A stretch of 64,000 bases of DNA from Mesorhizobium sp. B2-7-2 (lineage in GTDB: Bacteria; Pseudomonadota; Alphaproteobacteria; Rhizobiales; Rhizobiaceae). The stretch spans positions 124,001 through 188,000 of the forward strand of contig NZ_VFTZ01000011.1 of assembly GCF_006440775.1 (NCBI RefSeq), in the 5' to 3' direction. The notes under the pieces are model-generated. The model was not told the DNA's origin, did no database searches, and saw only the letters and a list, made by a program, of their open reading frames with translations. Every line of letters starts with the position of its first letter. The first letter of the stretch is position 1. Shown piece after piece: positions 45,474-53,828 of this stretch. The position numbers were made by a program, and so were the translations under genes.

Positions 45474-46265
45474 CTACCAGACGCGCTTGGTCAGGCCGGT
45501 CCAGACGTAGAACCAGATCGTCGGGTGATACCACTGCTTCGACGGTAGGCCCGGATCGATCGTTTCCAGTCTGCCGGCCAGCGCATTGCCGACCGCCTCG
45601 ACGCAGATATCGCGCGAAAAGGCTGCCTGCCGCAGCGCGTAGCTGGCGATCGTGTCGCCGGTCCTGGGCCTGCCGCGCGCCTGCTTCAGCACGCCGCCGG
45701 TGTCGACGCCGGCATCGACCAGATGCACGGTGGTGCCGAAATTCCCTTGATCGCCGCAGGCCAGTGCCCAGTAGCCGCCATTCATGCCGCGATATTTCGG
45801 CGCGATGCCGGCATGGTAGTTGAGCACCGGGCAGGGCATTCTTGCCAGCGTTTGCTTCGACAACAGCCTGCATCCGGCAAGCAGCACCACGCCCGGATTG
45901 ATCCTGGCGACCGCCTCGAGGCATTCCGGCCCGTTGGCGGATGGCACATGGATGATCACCTGACCTTGCCGCGGTTCGGTGTCGAGCTTCTCCTCGGCGA
46001 TCAGCCTCTCGGCATGGGCAGCCAGAAAGCGCTTGCCGAGTCTCGTCAACACCATGGTGCCGAGCTGGCCGATGGCCGAGATCCAGCCCTGGCGCCGCGC
46101 GCGGCGGATGAGCAGGCGCTTTTTGGATTCGGCGGATTCGAGGATGACGCTGACGGGACCGACACGGTCGGCAAGCGCATTGACGATGGCCCAGATATGC
46201 GGGCCACCTTCGGTGACGACCACGATCGGTCGCTTATTCGAGTCCGACGCTGCCACGGCACCCAC
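45474..46265 (-). CDS. Formyltransferase family protein
   Basis: 263 aa. Formyltransferase N-10-THF fold: VLNYHAGIAPKYRGMNGGYW (the HxSxLP-like loop, here NYHAGIAP) and TVHLVDAGVDTGGVLKQ. These enzymes formylate amino sugars or amines using formyl-THF. No sugar genes are adjacent except the broken SDR nearby, so the acceptor is unknown. Confidence 0.82.
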   Translation of the reverse strand: MGAVAASDSNKRPIVVVTEGGPHIWAIVNALADRVGPVSVILESAESKKRLLIRRARRQGWISAIGQLGTMVLTRLGKRFLAAHAERLIAEEKLDTEPRQGQVIIHVPSANGPECLEAVARINPGVVLLAGCRLLSKQTLARMPCPVLNYHAGIAPKYRGMNGGYWALACGDQGNFGTTVHLVDAGVDTGGVLKQARGRPRTGDTIASYALRQAAFSRDICVEAVGNALAGRLETIDPGLPSKQWYHPTIWFYVWTGLTKRVW

Positions 46266-46350
46266 CCGCTTGAAATCGCGCGCATGCTATGCGGAGCAGG
46301 TTAATCCTTGGTGTGCCGGCGCCGTTTCAACGAGGCAGCAGAGGACGGGC

Positions 46351-46926
46351 TCAGCGCTTGAATTCCATGATGTCGAGTTTCGATTCGTAATAGGGCGCCG
46401 GGAATTCGATCCGCCACTCGGTGGCGCTATTGCGGAAAGCGTAGCCGACCTGGTCGCTTTCGGGACCGCTGCCATAGGGCTTGGCCTTGTCATCATTGAC
46501 CGAGAACGAGCCGAGATAGATGGAGCGTTTCTCGCCGTCGTCGAAGAAGCGGCCGGCGGTGCGCTGCGAGCCGCTGATCTTGGCGAGGCGCCAACCGGAG
46601 CCGTCGTCGGTCACCTTGCACTTGAACCAGCCGTAGATGATGAGCGGGCTCAGGCCGCCCGCCTTGATGGTGCGGCACTTCCAGTTGCCGGTGAGATCCT
46701 TGTCGGAGAAGGCGACGAGAGGTCTGGCGAGCAGTTCGTCCAACTGCTTGACCTCGGACGGATCGCCAGCTTTTGCCTCCTCGAGAGCCGCCTTGCGCGT
46801 CTCGCCGTATTTGTCCAATCGCGCCTTGTCGGCAGCCGTGATCAGCTTCTGCACCTCGCCGTCGGCAAGGGACGGCAAAGTGAGGGCGACGAGACCGAGG
46901 GCGGCAAGGAGCAGGCGAGGCATCAT
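46351..46926 (-). CDS. DUF4893-like exported protein
   Basis: 191 aa with a signal peptide (RLLLAALGLVALTLPSLADG). Mature region has GNWKCRTIKAGG, IIYGWFKCKV and KLDIMEFKR at the end. I assign it to DUF4893 from memory. Periplasmic; function unknown. Confidence 0.65.
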   Translation of the reverse strand: MMPRLLLAALGLVALTLPSLADGEVQKLITAADKARLDKYGETRKAALEEAKAGDPSEVKQLDELLARPLVAFSDKDLTGNWKCRTIKAGGLSPLIIYGWFKCKVTDDGSGWRLAKISGSQRTAGRFFDDGEKRSIYLGSFSVNDDKAKPYGSGPESDQVGYAFRNSATEWRIEFPAPYYESKLDIMEFKR

Positions 46927-47053
46927 GAACGTGTTTCCTCAAATCAATGGCTGGACAAAGTTCTTCCTATCGCTGGCGCACAACTTACCGGTTCGCGATC
47001 GTCTGTCATCCGTGCTTAACAACAGCAGTTCGGAAAAATGGTGGTTCGATCGA

Positions 47054-47964
47054 ATGCGGATCCTGCTCACGGGGTCGTCCGGCTGGCTGGGCGGCGCGCT
47101 CAAGCCGAGGCTCCAAGCGCTCGGCCATGAGGTGGTCGGTCTCGATCCGGTTGCCTCGGCGCGCACGCAGGTCGTCGGCTCGATCGCGGATCGCGAGCTG
47201 GTCTTCGGAACTGTCCGCGACAACCGGATCGAGGCCATCATTCACAGCGGCGCGCTGCACAAGCCGAACATCGAGCTCTTCGAGAGTACGGATTTCGTAG
47301 CGACCAACATCCAGGGGACGCTGAACCTGCTCGACGCGGCGGTAGCCTGCGGCGTGCAAGCTTCGTCTTCACCTCGACGACATCGCTCATGATCTCGCAG
47401 GCGATCCGCGCCGGCTTCCTGGGCGGCGCGCGCAAGGCCGTCTGGCTGACGGAAGAGATGTCGCCGGAACCGCGCAACATCTATGGCGTAACCAAACTCT
47501 CGGCCGAGCATCTCTGTCGCCTCTACCATATCGAGCATGGACTGCCGGTGGTGGTGCTGCGCACGGCGCGCTTCTTTCCCGAGGCGGACGACATGGCGCA
47601 TGCCATCGAACAGTCCGATGCCAACACCAAGGCCAACGAGTTGCTGTTCCGGCGACTGACGGTGGAGGATGCGGCGGAAGCCCATGTGGCCGCCCTGGAG
47701 AAGGCGCCGAGCCTTGGCTTCGACACCTTCATCATCTCAGCGCCGACTCCGTTACGGCCGCAGGATTGCGCCGAGCTGATCGCCGACGCGCCATTCGTCG
47801 TCGCGCGCTATTTCCCGGGTTATTCGAGGCTCTATGCGAGGAAGGGTTGGACGATGTTTTCCTCGATCGACCGCGTCTACGATCCCTCGCGGGCGCGAGA
47901 GCGGCTCGGCTTCGTCTGCAAGACCAGCTTCGCCGATGTGCTTGCCGCGTTGGAAGAGGCGTGA
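47054..47964 (+). pseudogene. Extended SDR (NAD-dependent epimerase) with a frameshift near 47359
   Basis: From ATG 47054 the frame reads MRILLTGSSGWLGGALKPRL with intact GxxGxxG, but after ACGVQ near 47355 it goes out of frame and stops. The downstream frame resumes with FVFTSTTSLMISQ, catalytic YGVTK and an ordinary SDR C-terminus to 47964. A one-base deletion explains it: a missing base before GCTTCGTCTTC would restore GVQRFVFTST. Either a real pseudogene or a sequencing error. Confidence 0.8.
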
Positions 47965-47967
47965 CGG

Positions 47968-48609
47968 CTAGGCGTCTCGGGCAGCGCCCTGTGCCGTCCG
48001 CGCCAGCTCGCCGGTCAGGTCGCCATAGCCGGTCGAGCGGCGCTCATAGGCGAGGTCGAGCATGGCGGCGGCTTTCTCGGCGACCTTGTCGAGCTCCGGA
48101 TCCTCGGTCTGGGCGAGATAGATCAGCTTCTCGTAGTTGCCGAAATAATCCTTGATCAGCTCGGGATGCCGGTCGAGGCCGAGCGGCTTGATGAAGAAAG
48201 CCTCGAACTGGCGGCAGAGGAAGTCGGTCATGTAGAACGACATCATGTCGTCGTCGGCGACCTTCGCGTAGGCGTCCATGCCCTGGTAGAAGGCAAAGCA
48301 GTGCGGCCCGGCCATGCGCTCGACGCCGTGCTTCTCGATGACGCGATCGAGCAGGCCGCCGGTGCCGCAATCGGCATAGCCGACGAAGATGTGCCGGTAG
48401 CCTTCCGTCTTGGCTTTCTCGATCGCCTTGTCCATCGCCGGCGCGATGCGGTCCGGGTAGAAATGAAACTCGGCCGGCAGGCAGGTCAGATCGAGATGGT
48501 CGAGCTTTAGCTGTTGCTTGACGGCCAAAACTTCGCGCGCAATCATCCCGCAGGCGATGACGAGCAGCCTGTCTGTTTGATTCGGTTCCGTTTTTTGCGT
48601 CTTGACCAA
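47968..48609 (-). CDS. DUF1638 protein, methyltransferase-associated
   Basis: About 213 aa; start uncertain (TTG 48609, GTG 48658 or ATG 48714, longer ones overlap the entericidin gene). Features: LLVIACGMIAREV, EFHFYPDRIAPAM, VGYADCGTGGLLDR and CFAFYQGMDAY, typical DUF1638. In other genomes I recall DUF1638 genes beside MttB/corrinoid protein genes, as here. Function unknown; the conserved Cys/His residues could bind a metal or cofactor. Confidence 0.75.
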   Translation of the reverse strand: MVKTQKTEPNQTDRLLVIACGMIAREVLAVKQQLKLDHLDLTCLPAEFHFYPDRIAPAMDKAIEKAKTEGYRHIFVGYADCGTGGLLDRVIEKHGVERMAGPHCFAFYQGMDAYAKVADDDMMSFYMTDFLCRQFEAFFIKPLGLDRHPELIKDYFGNYEKLIYLAQTEDPELDKVAEKAAAMLDLAYERRSTGYGDLTGELARTAQGAARDA

Positions 48610-48662
48610 GTCGGGCCGGCTTTCGCTGCGGGGCTTAATATCTGTCGAGGGAGACACCGTCC

Positions 48663-48797
48663 ATGAAACTGCTACGCATCGCGCCGATCGCCATCCTGGC
48701 CTGCGCGCTTGCACTCACGGCCTGCGCCAACACCATCCGGGGCGTCGGCAAGGACGTCAAATCGACGGCAAGGGCGGTCAAAGACACCGTCAACTGA
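48663..48797 (+). CDS. Entericidin-like small lipoprotein
   Basis: 44 aa: lipoprotein signal with lipobox LTAC (MKLLRIAPIAILACALALTA), then Cys and a short amphipathic CANTIRGVGKDVKSTARAVK stretch, as in EcnA/EcnB. It overlaps possible longer starts of the DUF1638 gene on the other strand. Outer-membrane/periplasmic anchoring predicted. Confidence 0.85.
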   Translation: MKLLRIAPIAILACALALTACANTIRGVGKDVKSTARAVKDTVN

Positions 48798-48825
48798 TCT
48801 GCAGCCTCGTCCATAATCTGGGTAC

Positions 48826-48858
48826 AAAAAAGCCGCGCTGCAAGGCGCGGCTTTTCTT
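48826..48858. terminator. Bidirectional Rho-independent terminator
   Basis: The stem AAAAGCCGCGC / GCGCGGCTTTT has a short loop with A and T runs on both sides. It lies between the convergent entericidin and corrinoid protein genes and can serve both. Confidence 0.9.
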
Positions 48859-48882
48859 GTCGATCCATCCTGATGCCTTGGG

Positions 48883-49581
48883 TCAGGCGGAAGCGCGAAC
48901 GTTGTGCTTGCGCTTCATGTAGTCCTTGGCGGTCTCGACCGCCACCGCCGCATCGCGGCAATAGGCATCGGCGCCGACGGCCTTGCCGAATTCCTCATTG
49001 AGCGGCGCGCCGCCGACCAGCACGACATAATCGTCGCGGATGCCCTTTTCCTTCATCGTGTCGATCACGACCTTCATGTAGGGCATGGTGGTGGTGAGCA
49101 GCGCCGACATGCCGATGATGTCAGGCTGGTGCTGCTCGATGGCGTCCAGATATTTCTCGACGGCGTTGTTGATGCCGAGGTCGATGACGTCGAAGCCGGC
49201 GCCTTCCATCATCATGCCGACGAGGTTCTTGCCGATGTCGTGGATGTCGCCCTTGACGGTGCCGATCACCATCTTGCCCTGCTTGGGCGCGCCGGTGGCG
49301 GCGAGCAGCGGACGCAGGATGAACATGCCGGCCTTCATCGCGTTGGCCGACAACAGCACTTCCGGGACGAACAGGATGCCGTCGCGAAAATCCTCGCCGA
49401 CGATGCGCATGCCTTCGACCAGAGCCTCGGTCAGCACCTTGTAAGGCGCCCAGCCGCGCTCGAGCAGGATGCGCGTGCCTTCCTCGATCTCTTCCTTCAG
49501 GCCGTCATACAGGTCGTCGTGCATCTGCTGCACGAGCTCGTCGTCGGAAAGCTCGGAAAGGATGATCTCGTCGTCGGACAT
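48883..49581 (-). CDS. Corrinoid (B12-binding) methyltransferase protein, MtbC/MetH-B12-module-like
   Basis: 232 aa. Helical cap domain (about 10-95) then a Rossmann-like B12 domain with G-D112-I-H114-D-I-G117 (lower axial histidine H114), MSALLTTT (159-165) and VLVGGAPLN. This is the methyl carrier. Divergent from the MttB-family gene with a 270-bp intergenic region; the DUF1638 gene lies downstream on the same strand beyond the entericidin gene. It can accept methyl from MttB-type or pterin-binding enzymes and donate to homocysteine methyltransferase (established for such modules; this exact set is inferred). Confidence 0.92.
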   Translation of the reverse strand: MSDDEIILSELSDDELVQQMHDDLYDGLKEEIEEGTRILLERGWAPYKVLTEALVEGMRIVGEDFRDGILFVPEVLLSANAMKAGMFILRPLLAATGAPKQGKMVIGTVKGDIHDIGKNLVGMMMEGAGFDVIDLGINNAVEKYLDAIEQHQPDIIGMSALLTTTMPYMKVVIDTMKEKGIRDDYVVLVGGAPLNEEFGKAVGADAYCRDAAVAVETAKDYMKRKHNVRASA

Positions 49582-49852
49582 TTTCTCGGGCTCCTTGCTG
49601 CTCGGAATGACTGCGGCAGCCTAAAAATCGATGCGCCAATACCTAACCCGCGAGGGCAAGCTAGCCATAGCTGATTTGCGACTTCCCGCAAAAGGAAAGC
49701 GACTGGAAAGTTGGCGCTTTTCTTGTCGATTTTGCGACAGGCGTTGGCGCTGGCGGGCCGTTTCCAATAGGGTGCATGGTTACGATCCGGCGAGAAGCGG
49801 CGGTTACGGGCCGCGAGCCAATCCAGACCAGGTTTTTATAGGAAGCACGATC

Positions 49853-51427
49853 ATGAGCGAGAACGCGGCAGTCGACCAGGAAGCGTCAAACGCACGGCGT
49901 GGGCGCGGTGCCAGCGGCGGCGCGGCGGCCCGGCGCGCGGCGCGCTCGGGCGGCGGTCCGGGCACGCAGCTCACCTATATCAAGCGCAAGATCAACGTTT
50001 ACGAGGTCCTCAACGAGGAAGGCCTGGCGCTGATCGAGAAGAATACCGACACGGTGCTGGAAGAGATCGGCATCATCTTCCGCGACGACGCCGAGGCGCT
50101 GGCGCTTTGGAAGGAAGCGGGCGCCGACGTCAAGGGCGAGCGCGTGCATTTTCCGAAAGGCCTTTGCCGCTCGCTGTTGAAGACGGCGCCTTCGATCTAC
50201 ACCCAGCATGCGCGCAACCCGGAGCGCTCGGTGCAGATCGGCGGCAACGCGACCGTGTTCGCGCCGGTCTACGGCCCGCCCTTCGTGCGCGACCTCGACG
50301 GCAACCGCCGCTACGCGACGATCGAGGATTTCCAGAATTTCGTGAAGCTCGCCTATATGGCGCCGTCGATCCACCATTCGGGCGGCACGGTGTGCGAGCC
50401 GGTGGACGTGCCGGTCAACAAGCGCCACCTCGACATGATCTACTCGCATATCCGGTATTCGGATAAGCCGTTCATGGGCTCGGTTACGGCGCCGGAACGG
50501 GCCGAGGACACGGTGGCGATGGCCAAGCTCGTGTTCGGCGACGACTTCGTCGAGAACAACACGGTGCTGACCAGCCTGATCAACGCCAACTCGCCGATGG
50601 TGTTCGACGAGACCATGCTTGGCGCGCTGAAAGTCTATTCACGCCACAACCAGGCCTGCATCGTCACGCCCTTCATCCTGGCCGGCGCGATGAGCCCGGT
50701 GACCGTTGCCGGCACGCTGACGCAGGTGCTGGCCGAAGTGCTCGCCGGCGCATCGTTCACCCAGCTGATCAGGCCCGGGGCGCCGGTGCTGTTCGGCACC
50801 TTCGCCTCGTCGATCTCGATGCAGTCCGGCGCGCCGACCTTCGGCACGCCCGAGCCGTCGCTGGTCTCTTATGGTGCGGCACAGCTGGCGCGGCGGCTCG
50901 GCCTGCCGTTCCGCACCGGCGGCTCGCTCTGCGCCTCGAAGGTCCCGGACGCGCAGGCAGCCTATGAGAGCGCCAACACGCTCAACTCGACGATCCTTGC
51001 CGGCACTAATTTCGTCCTGCATTCGGCTGGCTGGCTCGAGGGCGGCCTCGCCTCCTGCTACGAAAAATTCATGATGGATATCGACCAGCTCGGCATGCAG
51101 CAGAAGTTTGCCGAAGGCGTCGACCTGTCGGAAAACGGCCAGGCGATGGACGCGATCCGCCAGGTCGGTCCTGGCAGCCACTATCTCGGCTGCGACCACA
51201 CGCAGGCGAATTTCCAGACCGCCTTCTACCGCTCCAACATCGCCGACAACAATTCCTATGAGCAGTGGCTGGCCGAAGGCGAGAAGACCGCCCCGCAGCG
51301 CGCCAACGAGCTCGCCCGCCGCTGGCTGGAAAGCTACGAGGCGCCGCATCTCGATCCGGCCATTGACGAGGCGCTGAAGGATTTCATCGCCAGGAAGAAG
51401 GGCTCGATGGCCGACGCCTTCACGTGA
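49853..51427 (+). CDS. Trimethylamine methyltransferase (MttB) family protein, non-pyrrolysine type
   Basis: 524 aa from ATG 49853 (AGGAAG upstream). N-terminal 35 residues are Ala/Arg/Gly-rich; the TIM barrel follows (TQHARNPERSVQIGG, PSIHHSGGTVCEPVDVP, QSGAPTFGTPE, YESANTLNSTILAGTNF). The frame has no internal stop, so no amber pyrrolysine codon is read. Non-Pyl MttB proteins demethylate quaternary amines such as glycine betaine, proline betaine or carnitine onto a corrinoid protein. The divergent corrinoid gene is the partner. Which amine is used cannot be told. Confidence 0.9.
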   Translation: MSENAAVDQEASNARRGRGASGGAAARRAARSGGGPGTQLTYIKRKINVYEVLNEEGLALIEKNTDTVLEEIGIIFRDDAEALALWKEAGADVKGERVHFPKGLCRSLLKTAPSIYTQHARNPERSVQIGGNATVFAPVYGPPFVRDLDGNRRYATIEDFQNFVKLAYMAPSIHHSGGTVCEPVDVPVNKRHLDMIYSHIRYSDKPFMGSVTAPERAEDTVAMAKLVFGDDFVENNTVLTSLINANSPMVFDETMLGALKVYSRHNQACIVTPFILAGAMSPVTVAGTLTQVLAEVLAGASFTQLIRPGAPVLFGTFASSISMQSGAPTFGTPEPSLVSYGAAQLARRLGLPFRTGGSLCASKVPDAQAAYESANTLNSTILAGTNFVLHSAGWLEGGLASCYEKFMMDIDQLGMQQKFAEGVDLSENGQAMDAIRQVGPGSHYLGCDHTQANFQTAFYRSNIADNNSYEQWLAEGEKTAPQRANELARRWLESYEAPHLDPAIDEALKDFIARKKGSMADAFT

Positions 51428-51516
51428 AAGGAGCCCGAGTCAGGCGGGGCTAAAGTCGCCAATATCATTCACAAGGAAGTCTGGCGGAGCGCGTTCTCCG
51501 ATCCGGACCGGAAGGG

Positions 51517-52206
51517 ATGATTTTTGCGCGCGGCACGGTCGAGGAGATCGCGGCCGCGCTCGCGGCCAACGGCTTGATCCTCCGTGGCGGTTTCCGTTTC
51601 ACTGATGGCGAAGACGCTCCTGTCGGTCCATCAGGCGCACCAGCCAAATCTGCGCTGCTCGTCGGGCAGGCGGGCGCGGCGCCATGGCCGCATTTTGAAC
51701 GCTGGCTGGGACAGCAGGCGAGGGACATCGCCAATCCGCTCGACACCTGGTCGCGCGCGGTGATCGGCGCGGTCGCGCAAGGCTGCGGCGCCCGCGCGGT
51801 TTCGCCCTCCGACCGGCCCTACCTGCCGTTCCAGCAATGGGCGATGCGGGCCGAAGGGCTGAAGCCGTCGCCGCTCGGCATCCTCATGCATCCGACCTAT
51901 GGACTTTGGCATGCCTATCGCGGCGCATTGCTGTTCGAGGACGAGATTTCTCTTCCCGAAGCTCATGAGATGAATCATCTTTGCGACGCATGCGTCGCAA
52001 AACCCTGCATGAAATCCTGTCCGGTCGGCGCATATTCGGTGGCTGGCTTTGCGCACGAGGCGTGCCTGCTGCATGTGCGTGGCACGGATGGTGCGCCCTG
52101 CCGCGCCGGCGGCTGCCTCGACCGCAACGCCTGTCCCTATGGCGCTGAGTATCGCTATCCGGCCGATGTCCAGGCTTTCCATATGACGGCGTTCGCCGGA
52201 CTGTAG
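51517..52206 (+). CDS. QueG-like Cys-rich Fe-S protein
   Basis: 229 aa. Residues 115-175 resemble the C-terminal part of epoxyqueuosine reductase/reductive dehalogenase proteins (GILMHPTYGLWHAYRGAL), followed by C156-x2-C159-x4-C164-x3-C168-P and a second Cys set (C183, C195, C200, C206-P-Y-G). Two 4Fe-4S clusters are likely. No membrane segment. Placed about 90 bp after the MttB-family gene, it could supply low-potential electrons for corrinoid reactivation (inference). Confidence 0.75.
   Translation: MIFARGTVEEIAAALAANGLILRGGFRFTDGEDAPVGPSGAPAKSALLVGQAGAAPWPHFERWLGQQARDIANPLDTWSRAVIGAVAQGCGARAVSPSDRPYLPFQQWAMRAEGLKPSPLGILMHPTYGLWHAYRGALLFEDEISLPEAHEMNHLCDACVAKPCMKSCPVGAYSVAGFAHEACLLHVRGTDGAPCRAGGCLDRNACPYGAEYRYPADVQAFHMTAFAGL
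51980..52001. repeat. Perfect 22-bp palindrome inside the Fe-S protein gene
   Basis: The half TTTGCGACGCA is followed by its reverse complement. It encodes the first cluster cysteines (CDACVAK). Probably a consequence of codon use, though it could form a cruciform or a binding site. Confidence 0.6.
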
Positions 52207-52310
52207 GCATTCTTCCGAACCGCACGGAAACTTGACCGCGATCGAGAGGTTGCGGCTTGCCCTGGCGGGCAGTGCGGATATCTAGCGCCTAACAACCGGC
52301 GGAGCGCGCA

Positions 52311-53042
52311 ATGACGAAGCAGGACATCAAGATCAAGACCCAGGACGGCACGGCGAAGGCACGGCTGTTTCGTCCAGCCGCGCCGGCCAAGGCTGGCGTC
52401 ATCCTCTATACGGATGTTTTCGGTCCGCGCCCGGCGCTCGACCAGATGGCCGAGCGCCTCGCGGAGCATGGCTATGCCGTGCTGGTGCCCGATCTCTTCT
52501 ACCGCTATGCGCCCTATGGGCCGTTCGATCCCAAAACCGCCTTTGCCGAGGAAAAGACCAAGGCCCTGCTGTTGATGCTGAGCGGCGGCACGACGCAGGG
52601 CATGACCATCCGCGACGGCAGCGCCTTCCTCGATGCTCTGGCCGCCGAGGGGATCGCCGGACCGATTGGCGTCGTCGGCTACTGCATGGGCGGCGCGCGG
52701 GCGCTAAACGCGGCGGCGAGCTATCCCGACCGTATCGCCGCCGCGGCAAGCTTCCATGGCGGCAATCTCGCCAGCGACGCGGCCGACAGCCCGCATCGCA
52801 AGGCGGCCTCGATCAAAGCGCGCGTCTATGTCGGCGTCGCCGGCGTCGACCGCAGCTTTCCGCCAGAGCAGTCGGCGCGGCTGGCGGAGGCGCTCAGGGC
52901 AGCAGAGGTCGACCACGTGATCGAGAATTATGTCGGCGTCGGCCACGGCTGGTGCGTCAAGGACCACAGCGTCTATGACGAGGCGGGCGCCGAGAGGCAT
53001 TGGAAGCGGCTGACGACGTTTTTCAAAGAGACGCTGGGATAA
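52311..53042 (+). CDS. Dienelactone hydrolase family protein
   Basis: 243 aa. Alpha/beta hydrolase with nucleophile Cys in GYCMGGARALN, and His in GVGHGWC. Typical carboxymethylenebutenolidase-like size. Cytoplasmic; substrate unknown. No aromatic-degradation genes nearby. Confidence 0.88.
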   Translation: MTKQDIKIKTQDGTAKARLFRPAAPAKAGVILYTDVFGPRPALDQMAERLAEHGYAVLVPDLFYRYAPYGPFDPKTAFAEEKTKALLLMLSGGTTQGMTIRDGSAFLDALAAEGIAGPIGVVGYCMGGARALNAAASYPDRIAAAASFHGGNLASDAADSPHRKAASIKARVYVGVAGVDRSFPPEQSARLAEALRAAEVDHVIENYVGVGHGWCVKDHSVYDEAGAERHWKRLTTFFKETLG

Positions 53043-53182
53043 GGTGTGCCGATATTCGGGTGAGGCCGGCCTACAAATGGCGGCTTCCTGCGCTTCCGGT
53101 GCTCACGTACTTTAAGTACGCTCCGCTCCGGTTCTCGGAAACCACCATTTTCGGCTCGGCCTGACCCGAATCTCGACACACC
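53043..53182. repeat. Intergenic long hairpin repeat, family II
   Basis: About 140-bp imperfect inverted repeat: GGTGTG...GATATTCGGGTGAGGCCGG on the left against GGCCTGACCCGAATCTCGAC...ACACC on the right. The centre holds the CGTACTT/AAGTACG palindrome (53106-53120). A partial copy lies at 17526-17565. It is likely a dispersed rhizobial MITE/REP-like element. Confidence 0.75.
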
Positions 53183-53264
53183 TCGTCCATCGCGCCTAAT
53201 TGCCTTCTCAAAAAAATCTTTCCATCGTCCCAAGGATTGGCCATTAGCCTTCGTCCAACAGGCA

Positions 53265-53828
53265 ATGATGGCGATTATGCTGGACGACGGCGAAGCCTCC
53301 GATGCCGAACTGATCGGGCGGGCGAGGGGCGGAGACAGGGGTGCTTTCGGCAGATTGCTCGAGAGGCACTACGGTTTCGTCTATCGCGCCGCCTATCGCT
53401 GGTGCGGCCGCAAAGCCGACGCCGAGGACATCGCCCAGGACGTCTGCGTGCGGCTCGGCCGCGCGATCCGCGACTATCAGGGCAGCGGCGCCTTTACGAC
53501 ATGGCTCTATGCCATGACGCTGAACGCTTCGCGCGACATGATGCGCAAGCGCGCCCGCGACACCGCCAAGACCGATGCCTACGGCGCCTATGCGCTGATC
53601 GCGGCCGAAGCGTCGGCGGAGGTCGACGATCCGGCCGAGGCGCTGTGGGCGGCGGTGCGGATGCTGCCCGACAAGCAACGTGACGCTGTGCTGCTGGTCT
53701 ATGGCGAAGGTCTCAACCACGCGGCGGCGGCCGAGGTGATGGCGATCTCCGAGACGACGGTGTCCTGGCACATCCATGAAGCGAAGAAACGGCTGAAGCT
53801 GCTGATGCGCTCAGCCGGGGAAGTGTGA
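53265..53828 (+). CDS. ECF-type RNA polymerase sigma factor
   Basis: 187 aa. Region 2 (RHYGFVYRAAYRWCG, AEDIAQDVCVRLG) and region 4 (LPDKQRDAVLLVYGEGLNHA, ISETTVSWHIHEAKKRL) are both present. Its stop overlaps the GTG of the next gene (GTGA), so it is coupled to a protein with a short cytoplasmic N-terminus and a VWA domain outside the membrane. That protein may be its anti-sigma partner. Confidence 0.92.
   Translation: MMAIMLDDGEASDAELIGRARGGDRGAFGRLLERHYGFVYRAAYRWCGRKADAEDIAQDVCVRLGRAIRDYQGSGAFTTWLYAMTLNASRDMMRKRARDTAKTDAYGAYALIAAEASAEVDDPAEALWAAVRMLPDKQRDAVLLVYGEGLNHAAAAEVMAISETTVSWHIHEAKKRLKLLMRSAGEV

Noticed and set aside
49853..51427. Pyrrolysine-containing MttB
   Set aside because: The frame is continuous without an internal amber codon, and no pyl genes are seen.
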